64,000 nucleotides of DNA, taken from positions 1,426,001 through 1,490,000 of the forward strand of contig OX638371.1 of the NCBI GenBank assembly GCA_951812925.1, given 5' to 3'. Within the stretch, counting starts at the first letter, position 1, and every line of letters begins with the position of its first letter. The translations under genes and the position numbers were made by a program. Positions 47,921-58,466 of this stretch are shown piece after piece. The DNA comes from Calliopum simillimum (lineage: Eukaryota > Arthropoda > Insecta > Diptera > Lauxaniidae). Under the pieces are notes generated by a model, which made no database searches, was not told where the DNA came from, and saw only the letters and a program-made list of their open reading frames with translations.

Positions 47921-48012
47921 GGTCTGGGGCGGAGTTGAACCGAGGACCTCACGGTTGCTACAACTCTCAATCGCAGTGTCAGTCGCTAGACCACTGCTCT
48001 ATCATCGCGCTC
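47921..48012 (-). repeat. Class II tRNA-like sequence (SINE-type or tRNA pseudogene)
   Basis: The minus strand contains TAGAGCAGTGGTCTAGCG (box A-like), a small GTTG-TAG-CAAC hairpin where a long variable arm would sit, and a good box B, GGTTCAACTCC. The acceptor and T stems pair poorly, so it is not a functional tRNA. It lies between the two blocks of the 36-bp minisatellite. Confidence 0.5.
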
Positions 48013-48061
48013 TAACGAAGACGACTTATTGATTTATTTTGGTTTGTACGTTAATACGTGA

Positions 48062-48165
48062 CCGAAAGCGCTTCGTTCTCGCTACCAGAAATGCTCTTTG
48101 GATGCGCATCGCTCTCGCATTCAGAAATGCTCTTTGGATGCGCTTCGCTCTCGCTTCCAATAGCG
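48062..48165 (+). repeat. 36-bp minisatellite, block 2
   Basis: There are about two and a half units of the same 36-base repeat as 47601-47760, starting with the same AGCGCTTCG-TCTCGCTACC lead-in. The shared lead-in suggests the two blocks arose by duplication. Confidence 0.85.
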
Positions 48166-48169
48166 CAGA

Positions 48170-49589
48170 AAATATGCGCATACAAATCAGCTCTTTAGAT
48201 GCGAGAAGGACGCGCATCGCTATTGCATCTTGGGGATGCGCATCGAAATTATCTGTTGGGTTGTTATTCAACAAATACAATAGCAGTGACAACAAAAACA
48301 ACAAACAGAGTTGTGCCAAATTTTTTTGATTGTACGTTTGCTCATAACATGATCTGAGCTTGAACGCCAAAATGATTTACTTTACTCCTTGAATAATTGA
48401 CTACTTTGACGGCAATATGTTCGTTATTTCAACTTGAGAAACTTTGTCCAACTGTGTATAGGCTTATCGCAACTGTCCTTTGGCAGATAGACCTTTTATC
48501 AAAATCAACTTACAGTGTAGATCTTTTAACTATGTTCAGTGTAGGTATGAGTTATGATATCTTATGAGTTTTGACCCATTACGTGAAGGAAGAAAAAATG
48601 TCAGTTTGTAACATTTTGGCTTTAAAATGTTGAGAAGCTAACAATTTATCATAATATTTGCAAAAGTTATAACCATTTTAAAATTATTTCCCATTTAATC
48701 ACAATGGCCTGTCTTCTGAGTAACATTTAATTAATATGGGAAACAATATTTTCTTAAGTAATTTCATGAGCACTGAATAAATCAGAAAAAGTGAATAATA
48801 TTATTGAAACTTATATACCGCATGTATTGCTCATACCAGTGTGCTGAGACCCCTCAATGTCATTGATATGGTTAAGTGTCATATTCTAAATTTATAATTT
48901 AAAATAGAAATACTTTTAGCGTGAGCAAAACCCAGAAATTTCTTCTTTTTTTTAGGAAAGCGAGAAATAATTAACTATCTCAGTCCTTAGTCATTCTCTT
49001 ATCGCAATCTAAATTGTAAATGGAATTTTTTTTTATATCTTTCCATTTCAGAAAAAGAAAGACATTTCATCACTTTGTACATTCATATCAGTGCCTTCAT
49101 TTGTTTTGATAATAAATTTTCTACATGCTGCTACACGTAGAAAATAAAATGTTTTTTTGTTTTTAAAAGACTATTCCTTTCCAACTCTTTTTTTTTTTAA
49201 GAAAAACAACTAAACCAGGCATTAAAGCCAAACCAACCAGCAAACCATACATCCAGCCGAGCAGAAACTCAACAAAAGATACTTGTCATAGAGAGAGAGG
49301 AAAAGAAATAAAACAAAAACGCTAAAGCAACAATAGCCAAAAAAAAACAACAACGACAACAACAACATTGTTGCTACAAATGAACTTTTGTTGGCACATT
49401 TCACAAGCCATCAACCAAAAAACTCATCCATCCAACCATCAGATACGTGGATCAGTCAGTCATTCAGTCAGTCCGTCAGACCGTTTGACGTTGCCACTAG
49501 AGCAGTCGTGAGACCGTCAGAATGTCAGCAAAACGCTTTGCAATTTGGACGATTCGTCATTTGTTTGTTGTTCATCGTCGTCGTCGTTT

Positions 49590-49620
<31 letters not shown>

Positions 49621-49859
49621 ATTGTTGTCTTTTTGTGATGCTGTTGCCAAGCGCATCGCATTGGGCTTGGTAACAACAGCGATCGAAGTGAGCCATCCAG
49701 CCAGCCATTCGCCGCTGCTGGCTTCGTAACTTTTGGATGTTGTTGTTACTTCGTGGTGGCTGCGTTTTTATTTTTTTCTTTCGGTTTGGCTTTTGATGCG
49801 TTGTCGATCGTAGTGGTGTTTCCAGAAATTGTTTGCAACTTTTTCTAAGTTCGTACCTA
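48170..49859. other. AT-rich non-coding DNA with GTT/GCT tract
   Basis: A fragment at 48645-48738 is related to 5265-5345. A GTCGTCGTCGTCGTT tract followed by repeated GTTGCT lies at 49573-49625. No gene is recognised. Confidence 0.5.
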
Positions 49860-50045
49860 CTTATGTATGAATGTAACGCATAGTGAAAGCATAGTGCCAA
49901 AATGCAACGTAAATATCTCCATGACTTTTCCGACTCTTTGATTCCTTACTCCAAAGAACTTTTCCAGTTGACTTTTGGTCTACAACGTTCTCTGTTGTCT
50001 TGTGGATTTTAAATGGACCGTCCTTATGCCTGAGATCAAACACGC
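49860..50045 (-). pseudogene. RTE-like non-LTR retrotransposon, decayed 3' end
   Basis: About 180 bases align by eye with the 3' end of the better-preserved relic at 61284-61640. On the minus strand both share ATCCACAA, an AACTGGAAAA word, and the order of short words leading to a CATTCATACATAAG-type tail. The coding frame is broken. The match reaches the CGGCG duplication of the Transib-like element, so that element may have landed in or beside this relic. Confidence 0.5.
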
Positions 50046-50050
50046 CGGCG

Positions 50051-50078
50051 CACAGTGTCGCGAGTGCTGCCAAAAGGG
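50051..50078 (+). promoter_or_regulatory. Left terminus, 12-RSS-like transposase recognition site
   Basis: Heptamer CACAGTG (50051-50057), then exactly 12 nt, then the A-rich nonamer-like CCAAAAGGG (50070-50078). The nonamer match to ACAAAAACC is partial (5 of 9). Recognition by a Transib transposase is inferred. Confidence 0.55.
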
Positions 50079-51262
50079 TCAAAGTTAAAGTCGAAATATG
50101 TATAAACTCATCAAGGATGGAATATTCTTAAGTATACTTAATCTAATAGCAATTTAAAAAAAAAAAAAATAATATATCTTAATAGCATAGTTATACGAGC
50201 CACGCAAACTTAGAATTTTGGATAGATAGAATAAATGCCACAAAATAATAAAATTTCGTTCCATGATTCTTAAATCTAAAGCAGGCCTATTTTACTAAAT
50301 ACCTTAGTTAAAACTAACTTTTAGGAATAAATAACATTTTTCCTATGTAGTAGAGCAATTTTTGAGCAGATTTTTGTATTAACCTTTTGTTTACAGTTAT
50401 TTTATTGGACATATGTTTTTTTGTTTATTTGTGAATTTTAAAGAAAACTTTGGGAGACCATAAAAAAAGAATGACGCAAAAGACCCTGTTGCCTTAGTTA
50501 GAAACAAAAGAAAAAAATGACAAAAAAACAAGTCCCGAAAAGAAGGTAAAAATTTGCTTAATTTTTATTGTATCAATGCAATTTTGATTTGCGCAGAAAG
50601 AAAATGTTTGAAATTAAAGATTAACATTGATATTTTGAAGGAAAACCAGTTGCTTATGCATATTTGTTGGCGATGAATTCTACCGCAATAAAAAACATAA
50701 CGTTCCCAACGAAATATTTTAAGAAGTTTCTTGTAGCGGAAGTTAGTGGGTAAAATATTAAAATGCAATCACCCTTTTCGAGTATTTTCTGTCTTATTTC
50801 TGAATCCATTTTAAAATTACTTAAATAAAGTATCTACCATGGTGAACATAGCCACTAAATATGTGTAACGTTCCCAACATTTTTTAATCAAAAATCATAA
50901 GTTATATTTTTCTACTAAAATTTCTTCTGAATCCACGCGATGAGCTGTGTTGAAAGGGATAGAAATTCCTTACAATAATTTAAATCAACCAATAAGAACT
51001 GGATTGAAGAGGAAGTTATGGACATAAATCACGTTAATTGCTATTTTGAGATCTATCCAAGTGCATAGGATATCACAAATATTTCGTTCTTTACAGGCTT
51101 TTTGAAGCTTCCGAAACAACCTAGTAACATTCTTGTAACATGTACCAAATGCATCTAGCTTAAGCCGTTCGGCTACCTGTCAGGGCTCAACATAAAAATC
51201 TGAAAAAACAGAAAAAAATTTATTTTCGATTTCATTTTTTTTTGTTGAATCCAGACTGGTGG

Positions 51263-51501
51263 CCATACGAATTTAGCTAGATGCATGAAATTTGGTACAG
51301 ATAACGTCAATATTACTAAGCTGCCTGAGACTAAAATTGGACGTGATCGGTTAATCTCCACGCCTACTTCCCATACAACGTTTTAACTAGCATATATGGG
51401 AGGTAGGCGTGAACATTAACCGATCACGCTCAATTTTAATCCTGATCAGAAAATGGCTCTCAGTATTATCTGTACCAAGTTTCATGTAGATAGCTTTATC
51501 C
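51263..51501. repeat. Inverted repeat inside the Transib-like element
   Basis: The arms pair over AGCTAGATGCATGAAATTTG (left) and its near-complement at the right end, and around TGATCGGTTAAT...GCCTACTTCCCATA near the centre (about 51385). It could be an older inserted foldback element or an original part of the transposon. Confidence 0.65.
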
Positions 51502-52883
51502 TTTTGGGAGAAATCGTAATTTCAAAAAAAAAATATGTATCGAAGTCTTGGAGCAAAAAATTTGTAATGTAGGAATGAATTATTCACATATTTTCATCTT
51601 TATGGATGTTTGGACTGTTTGGCTGTATTTGCCCTCAATTTATTTATGGAAATTCGTACGCATAACGTTCCCAACGCTTTTGCGTGACGTAACCAACGTT
51701 GCTTTAATGTCTGTAAGTCCACCAATAATATTTTTTTCACCACAATTACCATTCCAATCTTAGCTTTGATCCTTTATCTTGATATTATAGAAGATGTTCG
51801 GGAAAATACATTACTAGATTCGCAGACTTTTTAGAAAATGTGCACTGACCTCAAAAGTTGTTGGAAAAAAAAAAACAACGTTCCCAACGGCACTTAAACT
51901 CTTATAACTTCTAAGCCATAAGCGATAGACAAAAATTTTGTTCCTACGAAATATTGGCCTTAGGGAGCCTTATTACATGCACTTAAGATATCATGATGTT
52001 TGATTATTTTTCAAAGAGATATGGGCAAAAATGTGCGTGCGAACGTAACGTTCCCAACGGTGGCCGTGCCCATATGAAAAAAAAGTGCCCCAATGTGCCC
52101 CAATTTTTTTTTCCTTAATTTTCTAAAGTGACCTCGATTAAAATTATATAAAAAATTAATATTCTTAGGAGTGTAAAATTAAATATCTTAAAGAAAAAAA
52201 TTGCTGCGGGCTTGAAACTTGACACAGTTGTTTATTGGACCAGAGTCACCTTACAAAAAAAAGTTCCTTAGCTCAACAGGGGAATCAACCCCCTTTTTTG
52301 GAGGCTTAAAAATCAAAAAAGTAATTTTTTGACAAATAACTTAAAAAATGTTAGTCGAAAAAAAATTTTTATCAAAAAAATTAAAGCTGATGCAATTTTC
52401 CACATTTTTTAAGAGTCCTTTTTTATCAAAATTGTAAATATGTATATCATATTAACTTTGAACTCTAACGTCCATTATTTTTTTGTTTCTTAACCGATCA
52501 GAATAGATCAAAAAGTATTTTAAAGCTTGAAATTTCATCTTTTTAATTAGCTTTTAAATCCAATATTTTAAGTAAAAGTTTTTTTTTTACTTTCTAAAAT
52601 GAGTGAATTTCCTAAATTGAAATATTTCACTTTAATTTTAAATTATATCTGCTATAACTTTTTTGCTTCTTATCCGATCGTAAAAAACCAAAAAGCATTT
52701 AAAAGGTTAATATTTTAAATTTTTAATTGTATAAAAAACGTTTAAAAAAATCACCCGATACTTATACTTTTGTACTTGGAGTCGGTTTAAAAAGGGGCGG
52801 ACCACGCTCATTGTTTAAAATTTTCATAATCTTTACAAAAAGCATCACTGTGCAAAATTTTATCAAAATCGGATAACGTTTAC

Positions 52884-52922
52884 TAGTTTTGGCCGCTCTA
52901 TATATGGGCTCGCGACACTGTG
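52884..52922 (-). promoter_or_regulatory. Right terminus, 23-RSS-like transposase recognition site
   Basis: Read inward on the minus strand: CACAGTG (52922-52916), exactly 23 nt, then CCAAAACTA (52892-52884). The block shares CCAAAA with the left terminus but stands 11 nt deeper. Confidence 0.55.
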
Positions 52923-52977
52923 CGGCGTCGAGGTTCTTGCAAATAAAAACACAACTGTTTCAGTTTTACTTCGTTGC

Positions 52978-52983
52978 TTTATT
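52978..52983 (-). promoter_or_regulatory. Possible polyadenylation signal AATAAA
   Basis: AATAAA on the minus strand lies about 115 bases beyond the stop of the possible gene 53098-53882. Such hexamers are frequent in AT-rich DNA, so this is only supportive. Confidence 0.25.
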
Positions 52984-53097
52984 AATTTTTCTCCTGGTGC
53001 TTTACAAGATATTTGTTTCAAGTTCCTAGCATACTCTTTATATCTAGCTAATTCTGTTTCCCTAACTATACCTCGACGTCCCTAAGAAAAATACTAG

Positions 53098-53882
53098 CTA
53101 TAACCGTTGTTTAACCCTGATTACTCCGTTTGACAAGGTCTTTACAGGCTCGGAACAACTTTTTAGGATAACGAATTCCTGTGAAGCTTCGTCCAGTGGT
53201 TCTACTGCCTATATAGTACATAGTAAGCAAAATTAGTCTTAGTAAAAAAAATAAGGTTTGAAATTTTAAAAACTCAACAATCTTTAGAAGTTTTTTCAAG
53301 ACCAAGACTGCTATGGTCTTGGTCTTGGTATGCTCATAATCCGTCCTAGCAAGATCAGAAAGACTTTTTAAAGTCATGAAGCTTAGCCCAACTGTTCTCA
53401 GTTTGATAAGGTCCCTGCAATTGATGCTGCCGGGAACATAAAGCTGGTTTATGGCTCGATAGTTTTGGTACTCTCTAAGGTCCCTGTTTCTCTTTGCCAA
53501 CTTGACTAGCGTAGCACTCTTCGCTCCAGATTCAGATGAAAAGCAGAGCATGAGGAAATTTGGTTGCATATTTTCAGCAGTTCAGCTATAAAAGTTTCAG
53601 ACAAGGAAACTCATTTTCCGGTAATTATCCCACAATTTGAATTATTACGATTATAACTGCAAAAACACATTTCTCCCGAAATGGAAACATTCATTCGCTG
53701 TTGAAGTCGGGCTTACCAACTTTAAAGCAGTGCCACGTGCGCTTAGCAACATTAACAATTTTCCAACTCCATTTCCATTTTCTTCCATTATCGTGTAGTC
53801 TTACTGGTTTCATATTCATGTCACAAGCGGCACACAACAGTGAGGCACAAGTGACAACCAGACCTAAAATTAACCAGAACAT
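53098..53882 (-). CDS. Possible three-exon gene for a small secreted protein (hypothetical)
   Basis: This is a model built by eye; no family is recognised. Exon 1, 53882-53717, starts at an ATG with CACC before it and ends at donor GTAAGC. Exon 2, 53523-53279, follows a weak acceptor (TCTGGAG). A 70-nt intron (GTTGAG donor, CTAAT branch-like word, ACTATATAG acceptor) leads to exon 3, 53208-53098, which ends in TAG. The three exons join in frame to 173 residues. Residues 1-19 look like a signal peptide (hydrophobic LILGLVVTCASLLCAA), followed by a lysine/tryptophan-rich stretch. After cleavage at about 19 there would be four cysteines (20, 52, 91, 155), and the middle is rich in leucine and lysine, possibly helical. 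An alternative acceptor, TTTTATAG, gives a truncated product of about 81 residues. AATAAA follows about 115 bases downstream. The weak splice sites keep confidence low. Confidence 0.3.
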
Positions 53883-53899
53883 GGTGAAAACATTCACCC

Positions 53900-56699
53900 G
53901 CTAGCTGGGTAACAATAGCGAGCAACAGCAGTGGAAAATCATCTCGCAACAACAGTTTGGCTCTGCATTTGGCTTTGGCCTGCTTAACGGATAGTGGTTC
54001 AGTGCGCCGAATATCAAAAGTAGCTGCTTCTCTGTTCTACGATATATTTCCCAACAGCTTGACGCTGCTTCTTTGCTTTTGTTGCCATACAAGATGTAGC
54101 ACTAAAGTTTAGCACAATGTCAAGTCATTAACTTGCGCTCTCTCTGTCTATCTTTCTACTTAACGTTGTTGTTGCTGCCGCCTGTCAACTTTGTGGCCAG
54201 CTATTCACTCACAGCGCACGAGCACCTTTGGCATGTGTTTTGCTCTGTCCATGCGCCTATTTGGCATAATTTCCCAAAATTTCCCAACAGACAGCAACAG
54301 TTGGAGAACACACAGCGCTAATTCTTTAATACCCGTGTGCTTACTTTTGATTAGATCATGTGGAATTCCCAGTGTCTCAGTCCTGGTAAATTCCAACAAA
54401 ATTAACAAAATCAGCTGTGCAAATATTTATGTCCTGATACCAATGACTTTGAGTTGAGAAAAAAAACGAAAATTTCCAATGTCTGCCAAATATTTGCTAT
54501 GACTGTTTTCCTGCTGCTCAGAACCATATTTCTTCTTTGTTGGCTGTTTGTTAATTGTCGTTTGTCGCTGTTGTCTTTGTTCTTTTCGCTGTATTTGACT
54601 TCCAAATTAAAAGATCTTGAAGAAAAAACTTTCTAAAAAATGTGATCGTACGACCCCTATGATCGCACCTTCTAAAATTTTAATGAGTGGCTTTCCAAAT
54701 TTAGTGTTTTTTTTTACTTTTGAATGTGTGTGGTGTGTTGTGATATACTGATACACCTACAGTCGAACTGTTTGATTTGATTTTCATAACCTTCGGGGCA
54801 TAGAACTGATTGGGCGCTGATTAGTAAACCATTTTGATGACTAATCAATCATTCGGCAATCGGCGATGTATCGTTCGATCGATCGATCGATCATGCAGTT
54901 TGTCAGTCTGTTAGACAGTCAGTCAGACGCTAAGGTTCTGCCGTCAGTTTGTCTGTGGTTCTACAAAATACATTCGTTTGTATTGCAGAACAAAGGTTGC
55001 CCCTTCGCGATCACTTTCTTAATCGAACGATCGAACGGAACGCTCGTGCCTTCAGTCACATAAATAATGCATGAAAGTAGTCGAGCAATTAAACCCAAGC
55101 TAAGGTAAAATCGTATCGCATCGTATGGGTTGGGTTGGGCGAAACGGTCATGAACATCAAATGAAAACGTAAGATGGAAGGAAAAAAAGTAAGAAGCTGG
55201 AAAGATCATTGCGAGTATTGGCTTTTTCGTTGTATTCTCCTCAACGCAATTAAGTGCGCTGCCACTTTTTTACAGCTGTTTTGTCATTAATTATGGAAAA
55301 TACAATTTATAGCCGCTCCCGTTTTTATTCGCATGCACACTGTTCAGATACATAGTTTATGGTAAATAGAAGTACGCTGCTTAGTTCGTTGCAGCAACAT
55401 GTATAATGTGGTGGTGCAGCGTTCGGGAGGGGAGCATGGCTGGTAGTTTCACAATTTTGTATAGGTAACAATATGACCTCTTCATTTGTATGAGTGTCCT
55501 ATGCCAATGCAATATATATTGTATGGGATGGATGGCGTAGTGTTGCTTCTACTAAGTTGTTGTTGAAGCAGGCGTATTGGATGAGTGGGGGGAGAGGGTG
55601 CTCAGCAGTCATATCACAAAAACAAGTTTCGCAAAACGTTTGCAAACTACATATGACACTTTCGTCGTGGAGTGCAGAGAAATTCGGTGTCTTTCTCATT
55701 TATACGCGACAATCATAGGCAAGCTCATTTGGCAAAAAACTGAGAAAGTTTCTCTCGTTTTTTCTGGTTTGGTTTAAAAGATCTTTTTTGCTCTTTAACT
55801 GCACTTGTATTTGTAGCTCTTTTTTGTTCTTGCTTTTCTGTGAGAGCCATACGATTTTTGTTCAGTTGTTTTTTCTGTTTTGGTATCAATTTAAAAACGT
55901 GAACGTGACCGATCGTGCCTGTTCGTGCTCATAAAGTTTTGTTGTGTTTACTAAGCTCCAATCTGTACGCGCTCTTCACATCTTCGCTCTCTCTCTCTCT
56001 GTATGTGTTCTCTGGTAAACAACAATATCGCTCCTCAGTGCATTCGTTTAATTGATCGTAGTCACTGTACATCTGGTTTGACTGGTTTATATTGCTCGGT
56101 GTGCCATAGTATCTACGACTATATCTTCTCTACAGCATAAATATATATATGTATGTATCCATGTATATACGTAGATGTACGTGTGCCAAGAGTAGTATGT
56201 ATAGTATATAGAAGATACTTGGAAACAAAGGCTTTCCTTAACTCATCTGTTGGCTGTACGTACGATCATCGATCGTCGAGCACTACAGCTACTGTGTTAC
56301 ACTCCTACTCTTAAGATTTTTTTTATTTTTTTTTATTTTTTAGCTCTTTTCTTTGTTGCCTAGTTTTCTTTGTTTATTTATTTTATTTTCGCTTGATTTT
56401 GGTTTATTCAGATACATACAGACAGACATACATACAATTTTTTTTTTAAATTTTATAATTTTTTTTTATTTATTTTTTATTTTTATTTTTTGTTTATTTC
56501 ATTTATCACAACTTTTCCCATTTTCGTTGTTTGTTTTGAAACAGCGAGCGGCCAACAACAAAAAAACTGGCTCCTCTACCATGCAAAGTCGTCGTATCGT
56601 GGGGATTGGGAAGTGCAGGTCGGGGCTTTAATGGGTTTTCATAAGATTGCTGCCGTTCTTGTTTTTAAATTGTTATATATGCATACATACGTACATACA

Positions 56700-56752
<53 letters not shown>

Positions 56753-58466
56753 GGGCATTAAAATATTGTTGAAGGGATGTAAGGATAGTTGATTTTTTTT
56801 GTTCGTTTTTTGGTTGTCTCTCTGGTAAACATGTCCCAACGCGTTGCGTTAGTTTCATTTATGGGTTTTAATCGGGACCATGCAATACTATACTCTGCAC
56901 CAGCATATGATCTTACCTAAGGGGTTGGGAGCTAAGATTTGTTATTGTAGAGTGGTATACCAGTAACAAACAGTTTTGTGTCTTGAGCCTGTGTATCTGA
57001 ATTCGCTTAAATTTTCTTTTATTTATTTGGACATTCGTTGTCAGTCCTTATGTCGTTTGGTTTAGTTGGTCGTTCAGTCAGACGGTTAAGTCGAGTATTC
57101 AATTTATTAGCACATTAAATTGTATACTCGCTGTATTTATTTGTTGTTGTTGTTGTTTCTGTTTTTTTGTTATACACGGATTGGAGTATCTGCTTGGTAA
57201 GCAGTTATATGATACTCTCCGGTATTGTATCTATGCATTTTATATATAAATTTATTTTTTTCACTGTTTTTTCCGTATCTACTACTATTCGTATGTGTTT
57301 GATTTTATCTCCTTATGGTTATGCTTAATCATTATTATTATTATTATTATTTCCAGCTGATTCAGCTGAACGTATTGTTTTTCGTGTTTCTTGTTACTTT
57401 ACTCTGTTGTTATTAAGGATTTCGCTTTGTTGTGATTGTATTGTGCCTGTGTTCCCTTTATTCTTGACATTAAGTTTTAGGTTTAGGTTAAAATGGTTAT
57501 TATCTATTCAGTTTATACGAAAATATATATCAAATATATGTGTCTTTTAACATACGTATTACATGCCACAGAAAAACATTAAATAGGTAGGTGTACCAAA
57601 TATAAGCTAAATAAATAAAATAGATTTTTATGAAAAACATTGCCATGAGTTTGAGAATATCACTAAAAGCTCAAACTAAATTATAAGAACCCAACAAAAC
57701 GCCTTAAATGAATAAAATAACGTACTTCAATTGCGAGCTGTCGTTAGAGCTAAAAGAAAAACGGGTGCTCCGGGAGTCCGTTTATATAAGGAGACGTTTT
57801 TGAAAAACATTTTTCATGGAAACAGGTATTTATAACTATTATAATTAAAACAGTACCATTCTATTCATAATCAGCATCTGCACCATTTATCATAGGGTCT
57901 CAGTTAAGAAACGTTACTCATACTCTCTTCCATGAGAAAAATTTATATGTACCAATGTAAAATATTAACGTATTTTTGTTATGTTTTCGAAAATTTTTTC
58001 ACTTTTTTCTCATCGTTCCACTTTAATGTCTGAGATCTTAATCAATAGTTTAGTTTTTATTATACAAAAGTCAAATTTTTTCATAAATTTTTAATATTTA
58101 CAGGTTCCAGGAAACGGCTTGAACATTTTGGTTAGTTCAAATATCACTACTTACATAAATACATATGTAATTTTTTTTCGAATTTTTCATACTTTTCTAA
58201 AACTACCTTAAAAAGTTATTTTCATAAAAATGGCAAAAAATTAATACTTTTCTAAAACGGATCGGTCAAAAAAATGTGATGCATGAATTTTATGGCCGTT
58301 TAAAAAAGAATGATCTTAGAACCCAAGGAAATAATTTTCTTAAGCGTTGTTTGTCCCAATTAGTTTTACTGCTTAAAAACAGAAGTTAGATCTTTGAGTA
58401 TTGGCTCGAATACAACATCAAGAATATTTCAATATTTTGCAAATTTGGCTGTGTGTTGAAATACAC
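53900..58466. other. Non-coding DNA with simple repeats
   Basis: No gene or known repeat family is recognised in 4.5 kb. Simple tracts are GATC repeats at 54876-54892, a CTCTCT tract at 55985-56000, T-rich DNA at 56300-56500, a TA dinucleotide array at 56698-56749 and ATT repeats at 57330-57352. Apparent signal-peptide-like frames near 54130-54320 lack an ATG start. Confidence 0.5.
56698..56749. repeat. TA dinucleotide microsatellite
   Basis: About 25 TA units preceded by ACATACATATATG. Likely length-variable. Confidence 0.9.

Larger units (their letters stand above)
50051..52922. mobile_element. Non-autonomous Transib-like transposon with RSS-like termini
   Basis: The element is 2,872 bp. 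Its perfect 14-bp terminal inverted repeats, CACAGTGTCGCGAG, begin with the heptamer CACAGTG. Perfect 5-bp duplications CGGCG flank it (50046-50050, 52923-52927). Transib transposons are known for CAC-starting heptamer-like ends and GC-rich 5-bp duplications, and their transposase is related to the RAG1 core, so the structural match is specific. The interior is AT-rich and shows no RAG1-like or other transposase frame. It contains five TAACGTTCCCAAC-type motifs and an inverted repeat at 51263-51501. Chapaev elements also have CAC ends but make 4-bp duplications, which fits less well. Confidence 0.82.

Noticed and set aside
52923..53100. Possible LTR end (AATAAA, then a GTG-rich stretch, near 52940)
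   Set aside because: The boundary at 52922/52923 is fully explained by the Transib-like end and its CGGCG duplication. No second LTR or primer binding site is visible.
54133..54321. Signal-peptide-like plus-strand frame
   Set aside because: There is no ATG at the start (it begins at TTG), no splice context, and the hydrophobic run comes from a GTTGTTGTTGCTGCC tract.
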